Shown piece by piece: positions 34,093 through 45,410 of a stretch of DNA of 64,000 nucleotides. The stretch is from Ooceraea biroi. Lineage: Eukaryota > Arthropoda > Insecta > Hymenoptera > Formicidae. Both the position numbers and the translations under genes were made by a program. Under the pieces are notes generated by a model. It made no database searches. It worked only from the letters and a program-made list of their open reading frames with translations, and was not told the DNA's origin. The DNA lies in contig NC_039512.1 of the NCBI RefSeq assembly GCF_003672135.1, forward strand, positions 2,636,874 through 2,700,873. The letters are read 5' to 3'. Every line of letters begins with the position of its first letter. Position 1 is the first letter of the stretch.

Positions 34093-35363
34093 TTAGGAGT
34101 GTGATTTAGTTTTGAGGGTTTTGCAACAGATGGCTGTAGTGTCAGTTTGTTCCAATAGCTGTTTCCGATAACTGTTCTTTCTTACAGTCTTGACATTATC
34201 CATGACATTTAGTAGCATTATAGCAATAGACGCAATAACAGTCGTGTTTATTGTTTATATCATCGTAAAAATGCAACTTCCGAAACAGCATTTTCGACAT
34301 GCGTTGCTTTTGTTTTTTAATTAAAAGAAAACTGCGGCTGACGGTTATAGAATTCTTGTGGAAACTTATGGTGATTCTGCCCCATCAATTAACACGTGTG
34401 AATACTGGTTTAGACGCTTTAAAAGTGGTGATACTGATGTAAAGGACAAAGAACGCTCGGGACAACCAAGAAAGCTTGAAAATGCAGATTTGCAAGCATT
34501 ATTGCACGAAAATCCAACACGATCCACTTCAGAACTTGCCAGAGCATTAAATGTTGATCGTACAACAGTTACCAAACATTTACATGAAATGGGAAAAATT
34601 CAGAAAGAAGGGAAATGGGTTCCACATCAATTATTGGAAAGTGCCATTGCGACCGGTTGAACATTTGCATTTCGTTGATCGCCAGGCAAAAAAAGAAGAG
34701 TCTTTTGTCTCGGATTGTTACTGGGGATGAAAAGTGGATCTATTTTGATAATCCGAAACGCAGAAAATCATGGGTGGATCCAGGCGAACCATCAACATCC
34801 ACTCCGAGACGCAATATTCACGGTTCAAAAGTAATGCTCTGTATTTGGTGGGATAGTGTACTATGAGCTGTTAAATCCGCACGAGACTGTCACGGCTGAT
34901 CGTTATCGACACCAATTGTACAAGTTGAAGCAAGCCTTGGACCAAAAACGACCAGCAATTGCGAGTAAACGACGGAAAGTGATTCTTCTTCGTGACAACG
35001 CTCGACCTGACGTTGCGTTATCAGTGAAAGAAACACTATTAGAGCTCGAATGGGAAGTCTTACCGCACCCCGCGTATTCTCCGGACATTGCTCCATGCGA
35101 TTATTATTTGTTCCGGTGGATGCAACACGCTTTAGAGGATACACACTTTCATAATTTCGAAGAAGTGCGAAAATTCGTCGACGAATGGATGAACTGAAAA
35201 GAAGAGTGATTTTATCGTGGTGGAATCGATCTCTTGCCAGAAAGATGGGAAAAAGTTATAGAAAACGAAGGAAAATATTTTGATTAAGGTATTCATTCAT
35301 TATCATATTTAAATACATGCGTTTTTGAGCAAAACAACCCTCAAAACTAAATCACACCCCTAA
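34093..35363 (+). mobile_element. Second mariner element, decayed (1271 bp)
   Basis: The inverted termini are TTAGGRGTGTGATTTAG and about 27 bp in length, flanked by TA (34091-34092 and 35364-35365). The plus-strand transposase is broken in several places. Terminal sequence and protein differ clearly from the mariner at 31317, so this is a separate lineage. Confidence 0.9.
34271..35287 (+). pseudogene. Mariner transposase pseudogene, multiply disrupted
   Basis: The remnant starts at ATG 34271 and ends at 35287. The lesions seen are TAA at 34322, one frameshift between about 34635 and 34650, a compensating shift near 34850-34856 with a few residues missing, and two in-frame stops after 35190. 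Recognisable parts are the HTH region (INTCEYWFRRFKSGD), WVPHQL, VTGDEKWI with the first catalytic Asp, LLRDNARPD with the second (the usual His is Asp) and YSPDIAPCDYYLF with the third. The spacing of the last two is 34 residues (DD34D). The C-terminus keeps a LLPERWEK-type ending in the other frame. It is non-functional. Confidence 0.9.
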
Positions 35364-35365
35364 TA

Positions 35366-38300
35366 ATAAGAGGAGATCGGCAACCGAAGCGTGTTGTCGG
35401 GGCTTAAATTTGAAGGATGTTGCTCACGTGAGCGGATGCGCTACATTTCCCGCTAAAAGGATAGCGGAGTACGCGGTTGCCGAGATCCCAATCAGGATCC
35501 GTCTGATGACATACGTGTTACGACTACGTGAACAGAGCGGAACAGATGCACGGAACATGTTCCCCGATTGCCGCGGAAATTTCGTACGTGCCACGGCGGG
35601 TGTTCGCCAGCTTAGCTTTAAAGTCTTTATTATCGGATTTTTGACGTGACAATTCCCGCGATATCAATACAATATCAGAGCCCCGACAGAAATCCGAACC
35701 GTTATATTTCACGGTAAACGAGTCTATCGAGAAACTGCGAAACAATAATGCGCAGATCGCGGAGTGCATTTTTGTATCGTTTTTGTCGAAACGTGCGAGA
35801 ACTCAATTTTCCCGTCGCACGGATGGAAAGTCGGTTGCATCGCGCACGATAATCCACCCCTGTCTATCTTATCGATCGATCGCGTTCTGAGAAGCGGCGT
35901 TAATTATGCGACGCGCAACGCTAACGAGAATTTACAATCTGTTGAGTCAATTTTCAGATTACAGCGGGAGCTCAGCGTAATGACCGTTTGAATAATCCCG
36001 CGCGCGGACACTCGCGCGAAAACACGCTCCAATTTTGAGAGCGCCTAGGGATGAAATCGTGCGTCTGCGCATGCGCGGACTCGTCCGGATTAGCCGCGCG
36101 AATTACTCGCGCTCCGTCGTTAATTCCACGCGCAGTTAGCGACGAATGCATCAACCACAGCTGCAATTACCGCACATGTGAACGGACCGGAAGACCAAAG
36201 TCTCATTTACCGGACGGATTGAGCGAGATTCCGGACGGTGCGACGGCGGAGCCGCACGATCCGGCGGAAATGAATTCTTCAGGGCGATCCTCTCGTTACC
36301 GCCCGACACCGCTGTAATTTACATCCAACAGGACACGTGGATATGCGATCCGTGCGAGTTGACGCGAGAATTAGAATACACTCTGTAATTTGCATTAGCG
36401 ACAAAGCGCGCGAAGCGAGCGCCCGAGGCTCTCGCATGCAAATTTTCAAGTCCTCATCACCTCGGTATTAGTTTCTTACACGCGCATACGCGACCGTCAT
36501 TGTACGAATATCGCAGACAAATTTTATCAGATGAGGGTCCTTCATGAGGATTCGGCGAAATGTAAGAAGAAAAAACGAGCAATTTGTCTTTTGCGGTTTG
36601 ATAATTGTCCTGAACTCTTGAAGAGACTTTAAATGGGACAAACTTAAAAAGTGCATGCCGAGACCACTTTGCGTGTTCTATTCGCTTACTACGAAAACGC
36701 GCGCATGCGCGTGCGTGCGGGAGAGAGCGGGTTGATTTAAAATGCTGCTCGCAGTTGGAAAATGAGAGAACGAATAATCGAATGGGAATGCGATATTTGC
36801 GCGAGTTGACATTTGCAAGGAAAATATTTTTTATCAGATTGCGGGCGGCATGATAACGCGCGCTCACGAATTCAGGATAACAGTTGCGGCCGCATTTAAG
36901 TATAATTTGCGTTAAGAAAATACAGAAAATTTATTGGAACCCGCGTTACAGCCGACGTGACGCGTTCACGTTTACGTGACGTTATATTTGCGCTATTTGC
37001 ATTTCCGTTGACACGCTGCGCGTCCTCACCCTCGTAATTAATACCGACAATTTCCTTTTTTATTTTTCCTCGTTTTTTTCCCCCTCGCGGAGGAACATCA
37101 CGCAGAGGTGCGCGCCGAATGAAAATATCTCAGCTAGTTCTGTCGGCAATAACGATGTTTTATATCGCCGGCTGAAAAAGGACTGTCACAGCCGCGCGCG
37201 ACCACGGGAAAATATATTTTTCCCGTCCCGGCCGGGTGAAAATGAGATAAAAAATCTTTTTTTCACGCGTGCGTTATACTGCGCGTATGTCACGACAAAA
37301 GCATCGTTCTTAACATCATAAACAACGTGCGCGCACCTCCAGCTTGATCATGCGATAGTAATTAACATATTTTTCGTCGCGGCATGTTACTCGCGTTCCG
37401 CTATGTATATCAGGTTGGCAGGTCACGAACAAATATGCATTACGAATCATTTATATGGCACGTGATTAGTATTGTAATAAACGCTTTATGAGTACTCGTA
37501 AAATTTGACTCTATCTGACATTCTATTCCTTCTAATTTTATATCAACGCAGTCACGTATGCCATTCTGTTAATTTACATTACACAACACAAATTAAAATC
37601 GTTGGCGTTTGCTCAATATTCTTCCGGAAAAAGTTGACGTTAAACGCGACAATATTTTTTAATTCTTCCATTATAACGAGATATTTTATTATTATATTTT
37701 CCTCTCAATTATCATCAAAGAATTCGCAAACAATTCGGTAAAAACACAAGAAAAACGTGTTCGCTGGAATGCTCAGCGAGACTGATGGAGGAAGCTGATC
37801 GCTGGTAAAAAGAAAATTGAAGAAATATGGCGAAGCTGGACGAACGAGCTGGAGCAAAGACAATGGCGGATAACGAAACGGTGAAAATGGCGGAGGGAGC
37901 AGCGGCGGCGGGAATCGGAGTACGATACGGCACGGTATCTCGAGACACTTTACTTAAGCTGCCTTCCGTCTCTTCCGGCTGTTGAAGCGATTTAATGCAC
38001 ATTCATGACGCAGAAAATAGACTGCCGATGGCCATGGAGAATAACTCCCTTAACGAGGGGATTTGTCGGGCGGCGCGACGCATCGCCGCTCGATGTAAAT
38101 GTCGTTACGTCACGGTATTCTGCGTCTCATCGAATGACGGTGATTCGAAAAGAGAAATTAGTAACGCCGCGCCGGATTTTTTTTCCTCGTGCTTTTATCT
38201 CGATTCACGTATTATGTATTGTACGCTATTACGAGTTCTGCAGATTCAGAGAGTAAAACACTTTGAGTAGAATGCATTTTTAACACGGTGTTCACACAAT

Positions 38301-39430
38301 TCAGGTCATCTAGGAATATTTAAATACGTCGAGTAATATTAGGACACGGAGTGATCACGATTTCAAATTAGATCCGGCTTTATGTCTTCAGTAAATTTAT
38401 AATAAGCGGTGTCCACCTTCATCTTTCCGTTCTATTTTTCTGCTAAACTGCGTTAATCGTAACTCGATCAGAGAATCTGTTATTAATCTTTATGTCGTTT
38501 GCCATATTATTTAGAATTTGATGATGCAATTTCCGGCACTTCTTCTCGTGCTTGTAATTACAGTATAGATTATAAAAAGCTGTCGAATCAGGATACATCA
38601 ATCATGAACACATATCATCAATCAATCAATAATGACAACATATTTGTCATGTACAACAGAAATAAAGAATTATATCTAATATTCTAATATCTTAATTATT
38701 TATCTCGCAAATGTACATCACATTCTCCCAACATTCATAATTAGCAAATCACGTAACAACGCCACAAGTAGCCATTGTACATGCACTCATATGGCATCCT
38801 CGGGAACTCGAAAACTTTTTGAGAAAAATACGAAACACCGGAAGCAACGAACGAGGACATCAAACGACATCGAAGGGTCTTCGTAGGAACAAGAAGAAGA
38901 CAAAAACCTACGAAAGCACGAACGACGTGATATCTACGGACGATGGCGAAAACAGGGTAGCCGAGTTGTTAGTATATCGAACGTGCTTTATTTGAGCTGC
39001 CGCCACTTCCTTCTCTTCCGACATGCTACTTCGTCTACTCTGTTTCTGTCTCTTTCTTTGTCTCTCTTTATTGTATTGTATTTGATGAAAAATGCAGTGT
39101 AGGGAATGAACCTTGTCCGGATTACAAAACTAAAAGGCGATTTATTTATTATATTCTCTTTGGCACGCACTCTCTTACAACGACGAGAACGTTAAATGGA
39201 GAAGAAGAAAACAAAAGAAAATTAAACATGTCGACATTTATCGATCACTCACAATGTATCGATAATCAATATTGCAAACAATTCAAATGCAAACAAATAA
39301 AAACTTAAATTTAAATATTTCCTTTTTTTATAAACTTTTTGCAACAGTATTGTAGCACGCTTTATGTGCTGGTCCCGTTATTACTTCGTTTGCTATTAAC
39401 TATACTTCGTCTCTGTTATTCCTACTATAT
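35366..39430. other. Non-coding stretch
   Basis: No gene is recognised. Several GC-rich chance ORFs occur (35410-35990, 36051-36317, 36457-36867, 37715-38270). The 36051-36317 frame has high third-position GC and several Cys but no domain. Short CG-rich runs are near 36000-36060 and 36695-36720. Confidence 0.5.
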
Positions 39431-39630
39431 ATTAACTAAGTAATTCGGGTCGCGTCTAGATGACAATAAGCTCAATGTAACGACGTTTTGAAGAATTCTG
39501 TTTTTTGTTTTCTGAAGGTTGCTTATCCTGCTAAAAAAGTAATATGCGACAAGCTATTATTATGTTGTATTATCATAAGTATATGTTTAATTTGACTCAT
39601 CACTATTTGAATCCGCATTACTTAGTTAAT
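39431..39630. repeat. Inverted 18-bp ends, possible MITE
   Basis: ATTAACTAAGTAATTCGG (39431-39448) faces ATTAACTAAGTAATGCGG on the minus strand (39630-39613), one mismatch in 18. The 164-bp interior has no ORF. No clear target duplication was found. The interior start overlaps the repeat shared with 470-499. Confidence 0.4.
39439..39468 (+). repeat. Diverged dispersed repeat, copy 2
   Basis: The partner of 470-499: 25 of 30 bases match and all differences are transitions. Confidence 0.4.
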
Positions 39631-42600
39631 GATCTAATATGGCATCTAGAGGAGATTAAGGTCGGTATTCATAGGCCATTCTTAAACTTCGCGAAACTGC
39701 GACCGCCGAAATGAAGCGCGTACACGCCGAATGCGCGCCGGCTGAACGCTCGGTCTCGCGTGCGAAATGAGAAGCGAGTTCAACGGCAACGGTTCAAAAG
39801 TTACTCACAGACCGAAAAGACCGTACGGACGCGGACGGAATTCAACAGGATGCGATTGCGATTAGTTTGCACGCAACCTGCAGCGAGCTGCGAGCCAAAA
39901 CAGCGTTTTGATCTTTGAGAAATTGAGCGTTCTATGTCTCTTCCCTTTTATCGGCATCTCGGCCAAACGAAACCGTTCACGATATTTTTGTTCCGCAGCC
40001 AGGATACCACGGTAACAAAGAAGTCACTCTTTTCCCGGATAAACGGAAATAAACTCGCTCGACGGAGCGAAACGACAGCTTATGCGATATGTATATCACA
40101 CGCGAATTAAAAGCAACAGCTCTTCCTGGAAAGCACAATTTCCCTTTTCTTTAATATTCATCATGCTATCTTGGTCTCTCGCTTTCCCGATAAAGATGGT
40201 CGATACAAAAGCACTCCGTGATATTTATGAGAATACGTTTCCTCTTCATTTATTCACACACATATATGCACACACACAATCGAATCAAGAAGAATTCTTC
40301 CGGTTACGTAATATACGATATTTCTCGTATTGTGCAATATTTCTTTCGAGTTTGTGTCGGTAATCGATACGCGAAAACCGCCGCGTGTGGGGATTCTTAC
40401 TGGTTCTTTCTGGAGAACTTAATAGGTGTACGGAGCTCTCGACGACGATAGGAACCTTTTGTACACGAGTATAATCCAAGACGGCACGCGCCGTAACGAC
40501 GGAAGACACAGAGATCAATTCTTTGTTGTGTCGGGGAACTAACGCAAGCAGCTTAAACGTCGTTCCCTCTGTTTCTGGCGCGGAGGGAATTAAATGTTTA
40601 CCGCGTTAACAATACCTGGAAGTATCCCACTGGTGCAATTATTCCGCATCAATCTCGTAACAGCAACTACTGATGTCGAAAGTTACCGATCTAATGATGG
40701 CAGGAATTTATTGATGAAAACACGCTTGAATCATTATCTGATTCTTAATGCTACTTGCAATTAAATAAATTCCCGGAAATCCGTTAGATTGCCGACGTTC
40801 TTATTTAATTTGATTTAATTTGCGATCTCTCTTGTTTACCGAACAGTGTTCGCTCTCAATCAGCATGCTCGTTTTAAAGCGAGTGATCTTGAACGCTCGT
40901 CGGATTTTTCTTTTAATCCCATTCACTGGACGTTACTGTACTTTGAAAGAAAACACCGAGCTACTTCGTAAGCTCGAGCGGTCGTCACCGAAAATCCCGC
41001 TAGCAAATAGCTCCCGTGACCCGATTCAGCTGGTCTCTGGTTTTATGTAACGGTTGATTTTATGTAATGCACCGTTTCAGTTCAGGGATTACGACTGGAC
41101 AAGAAAATGCGGCCGTACACGACGCGTATTCTTTCGCGGATGACGGACAAGCGGATTTTTCTTACGAAGTGAGCTGAACGGAAGTCAATTACATCCTCGT
41201 AAGAAATACATCGAGCAGCTTAGGGTCAGAAAAATTGCACTTAATTTTAAGTAAACGTTAAGTGTCTTTAGACAAGCCACACGTTTTAATACGTATTACC
41301 TATTATAATAAATAGACTGTGCTTGGCATTATTGCAGTTAAAAATAATTATGACTAATACGAAATTCGAGTTCCATTAATAAGCATTTATGTGAATTACA
41401 TAAATTGCCCTTTCAACTTGGTAATCAAGTAGACTAGGTCCCATTCAATCCAACGTGCATTAAAATGATTGATTTTCCTATAGTATCCGATCAGATGCAG
41501 AGATCGCGAAATGACGGCAATGCAGAATATTGACAATGCCGTTATCTCGAAATTAAATCGTTCTGAGCCAGATGGATGCACTTTTATCGATATTCCGTTT
41601 TGTTATCGCGCCCGTGGCATGAACTACCTGCCCAGAACGCGGAGAGAACGCGGTGGGTTCTCGTTCGCAGATGCTATTTATGATAATCAAATGGTCGACG
41701 CGGATCATTGGCGGCGGTTGCGACTTGCCATGTGAGCGTATGTACGTGTATGTGTGTATTCGATATATGCGTGTGCGCACACTCACGCGGTATTTAAGAG
41801 CAATTCCCGCTTTTGCGATGTAATAGATGGGCCGAATTGATAAATCCATTTACATTGTGCTCCACCTTCGTGTGTCATCGATCAGTCCACGAGCGATAGC
41901 AGGTTCATTTTACATTTTATCCGTTTTAATCGATTCATTGCGAGTGCCACCAAAGTGGCATAATCGCGCCGATAAGCATCATCTTGCGAGTGCACGCGTG
42001 CGATAATAAAACGTAATCTCTCGATTGCCTCTCAATTACGACGAAGCTTGTTGAAAAGTTCTCTGTGTTTTCTCGCTAACGGAAAAAATGCATTTGCTTT
42101 CGCTGTAACTGCGAAGGGATTGAACGGCTGCTTCCCTTATACAATTCTCTCATTCGGAGATTTCACATTTGCAATTGAAATTAAAATTCATTATCGATGA
42201 TGCAGCTGACGCAACGTTACGATTATCAAATTTCCGCGTAACGAAAAGTACGTAACGCTTTAGTACGAATTTCCGATTAACGTATCTCTGCTGCGCGAGA
42301 TGAAATCAATATCGCCGGTTCCCGCTAAAGATATATGCGATATTACGCAATTCTCCTCGTTATATCATCGTCATTATCGAAAATGCGTCGGCGCGTGTTA
42401 AACCGGTTTTTAACAGCAAAGCTAATGAGACGCGATACACGCGATGCTTCTGCCATTCCCGCAATATCTGTTTTTCATAATCCACTTATTTAAAATTGGC
42501 CATTATAATCCCGGTCGAAGACGAGAGTAATAATTAGTGTTATCGAAATCAAAGCAGAATTTCAGCGAGCCAGGCGAGATAAACGGATGATTGTGCGATT

Positions 42601-43700
42601 GGGTTTCGTAATAAAAATCGAGTTTGCGTTATTTGCTACATTATCTCGTAGCGTTCGGTATGTACATACGTGCCATCCGATATCGCGCATCGAATTTTTA
42701 TACGCAAAGCTGTAAATAATATATCCGGTTTTTATAATCTGTTATATAATAAAAAAAACATGGTTAGCGTTATAAGAGTAGATAAGCCGCTCAAAATAAA
42801 CCGGTTTCTCTCATAAAACAAATTACAGTTTTGTCGCGCGACGATGCTTGTTATTGAAAATATAGATTAGATGACGCAAATCCTTCGATTTATAAAACGA
42901 TCACGATCTGTAATACGATAGTCTATCGTAAATCGAATTTGCTTTTGTGTTTAATTGAAAATTTGAAAAAAAAAGACAGGAAGCTACAGGCAATCGTAAA
43001 ATAATATCTATTTCTAAGCCAGCCATTTATTACTTTTGAAGCCTGCAATATCAATAAATAATCCAACTGAAAATCCTTTTCAAACGATACGATTGATCAA
43101 ACTGCAAGAGTCTAAATCCGCACACCTATTATTGCGAGTTCAATCACTCTATAATAAAAAAATAAAATAAACAAATGTAATATATTGTTGATTTGGGAAA
43201 TGGTGTGTTGTCGAACGCGTTAATTAACGGCAAATATTACGCGCGCGCTTAATTACGCGACATAGAGTAAATTCGAGCGTCACTCCGTCACCGCGGATTC
43301 GAGCCTGTTGACCAAAGACAACGGAATTTGTTCGCAAAAAATGCTTTCCGTGGGCCATGAGTTCGTGGAGTCTCCCGGAAGCGGGACGAGGTAGGAAGCG
43401 GCTAGGTGCGGAGAGTGGAAACTCCAGAGCGCACATGGTGGCGTTCGTAATTCCGTTCGAATTCATCCGGATGTGTCAGTGCATCTCTACCCGGCAGGGT
43501 CGGTCGGAAAAGCTCGGAGAAGCAAGACGAGCGGTCATCGGCGTCCAAGAGGGCGACGTATCGACGTATCGTCCTTCGACTCTTCGAATGTTCGCCGATA
43601 ACCGCCGGCGAAGGTGATGCAGGACCGCGTGCGGGAAATGATCATGGTTATTTCAGGCCACTGGCGCAGGGGTAGGTGAGGTGGCGAGGTGGCGGGGGAC
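39631..43700. other. Non-coding stretch
   Basis: No gene is recognised. Composition is GC-balanced with many short chance ORFs. An acceptor-donor pair near 41077-41168 brackets a 29-codon open frame whose codon composition is not coding-like. AT-rich sequence lies at 42690-43190. Confidence 0.5.
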
Positions 43701-43766
43701 GTTGGAGAGAACGTTCTCGAGGAAATGGAATATTCCACTTCGCGGGATATTGGACAAACGAGGAGC
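43701..43766 (+). repeat. GGAATATTCC module, copy 1
   Basis: Contains GGAGAGAAC followed by TGGAATATTCCACTTCGCGG and then TTGGACAAACGAGG. It is similar in order to copies at 44658-44709 and 45350-45410. Confidence 0.5.
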
Positions 43767-44657
43767 CATTCGGCGAAAATGATGGGCGAGTGTCCGCTCG
43801 TGGAAGCTCGACGACGACGGCGCCGGCGGGTGGCCAGTTGCGGGTGCATAGTTGCGGCAGACTTGCGCATATGGCGAGTAGGCAAGTTGGAACCTCGGCT
43901 TGGATGTCCCATCGAGCGTGCGGGATGGCTGGCAGCTGACTCGAAGATGACAGTTTGCGAGCAAACTGGAGCGGCAGAGAACGTCGATGAGAGAGGTTCA
44001 CTCGCAATAACGATTGCGACCCTCGGTACTTCGTAACATGCGAACGCGGTTGCGAATAAATGAGTCGAGATCGGTGATAGTGGGTCATCGAAACTGATTC
44101 GGAGACGGAGAGATTTGCTCGCGGAAAAACTGGAGCAATTTCGAATATCAATACGTCACGTCGTTTGGCGGGTTTTTGGTTTCCGTAAGCGAAAACGTCA
44201 GCGCCAGAATATTGAATTCGATAGGACGGGAGGGAGTGTTTAAATTCGTAATGATTCTCTTTAGTATTAAGTAAAACTGGATAAAACGGGTTAATTAGTT
44301 TGCACATAATTTACCGTTAAATTTGGATTTTATCTCAGAATCCTATTACGTGCGATATGTTGCAATGATAGTTCAACGTGGCGTTCTATTATATTTTATG
44401 GTTCTTCTCTCGTTCGTTCGCTCGCTCGAAAGGAATTCTTGCGTAAAACGCACGGCGAGATAAATATCAACAAAAATCGGTGAACAACCAACTTTACAAC
44501 TTTTCGCTCCGTAATTAGATTTGCAAAGATACCGGCCGCGAAATTATGCACGTTAATCATGTTAACCGACGCGATGCCGGATTAAAATTCATCTTAGGCA
44601 ACAGCTGGCGCAACAAAAAGTTAGTTGCCGCCGGCCATGGGTCGAGAAGTGCAGCAA
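43767..44657. other. GC-rich non-coding spacer with long unrecognised frames
   Basis: A 219-codon minus-strand frame (43648-44307) and other frames overlap here. None has recognisable domains, and the different frames compete, so they are regarded as chance ORFs in GC-rich DNA. Confidence 0.4.
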
Positions 44658-44709
44658 AATGGAGAGAAGGTGGAATATTCCATCCCGCGGAATAAACGAG
44701 CCCGAGGAT
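44658..44709 (+). repeat. GGAATATTCC module, copy 2
   Basis: AATGGAGAGAAGG, TGGAATATTCCATCCCGCGG, then AAACGAG. It is shorter in the 3' part than copy 1. Confidence 0.45.
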
Positions 44710-45349
44710 CTTTTATGAAAGACAATGGGAACCGGTATCGGATAAATGCCATTCGCGGGTGTAACTTGGTTATGAAAATGAATGGAAGTTTAGCGATCTC
44801 GCGCATAAAATTTCCGGCAACATCGGCGAGCGCGGAAAATCGCGTTACGCCACGCCATTGTAAATGAGCATCGATAAAGAGCTTTTTACATAAAAACTTA
44901 TACTTGCTTCGAGGGGGGATTATTTATTTTACTCGTTATTTTACTCGCTTCAGACTAGGAATTTTATCGCATATTTTATTCCGCATATGAGATTCACGTG
45001 ATACGAGGAGACGCACTTTAACATTCGCCAGAGGGATGCAAGAGAATTTTTGCATGCGGTTTTGTTTCTGGAGGATAAATATACGACGTTCCAAAGAGAA
45101 TGCTTCTACTTTCACGTGACCTAATTAAAAGACTGCACATGAAATTATCCCGGAATTAACCGCCGACTTGCCTCGCACGCGCTAATTATTTAACGCGCGC
45201 ATGCACGACTCTGGTTCTGTTCTAGCGGAACTCCGGGCTTCGAGTCGCCCCCGGTGGAGTTAAAAATTATAATTGCCCGCCGCCTTAAAGACGTTCTCAG
45301 GTATGCCGGGGGTAATGAAAGAAGTAGCCTGAAATGGGGCGCGAGGATC

Positions 45350-45410
45350 ATGGGAGAAAATGGGGCCCGGCAGAATATTCCACTTCGTGGCTGTTGGGCA
45401 AACGAGGCGA
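45350..45410 (+). repeat. GGAATATTCC module, copy 3
   Basis: ATGGGAGAAAATGG, AGAATATTCCACTTCGTGG, then TTGGGCAAACGAGG. It is closest to copy 1 downstream of the palindromic core. Confidence 0.5.

Noticed and set aside
36051..36317. 88-codon Cys-containing plus-strand frame with high third-position GC
   Set aside because: Local DNA is equally GC-rich, no domain or signal peptide is seen, and no splice support was found.
41078..41168. Acceptor-donor bracketed 29-codon exon
   Set aside because: Third-position GC is only about 41%, and the open length is expected by chance.
43648..44307. 219-codon minus-strand frame and several overlapping frames in the same block
   Set aside because: No domain or splice support. 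Competing long frames on both strands in GC-rich DNA are expected by chance.
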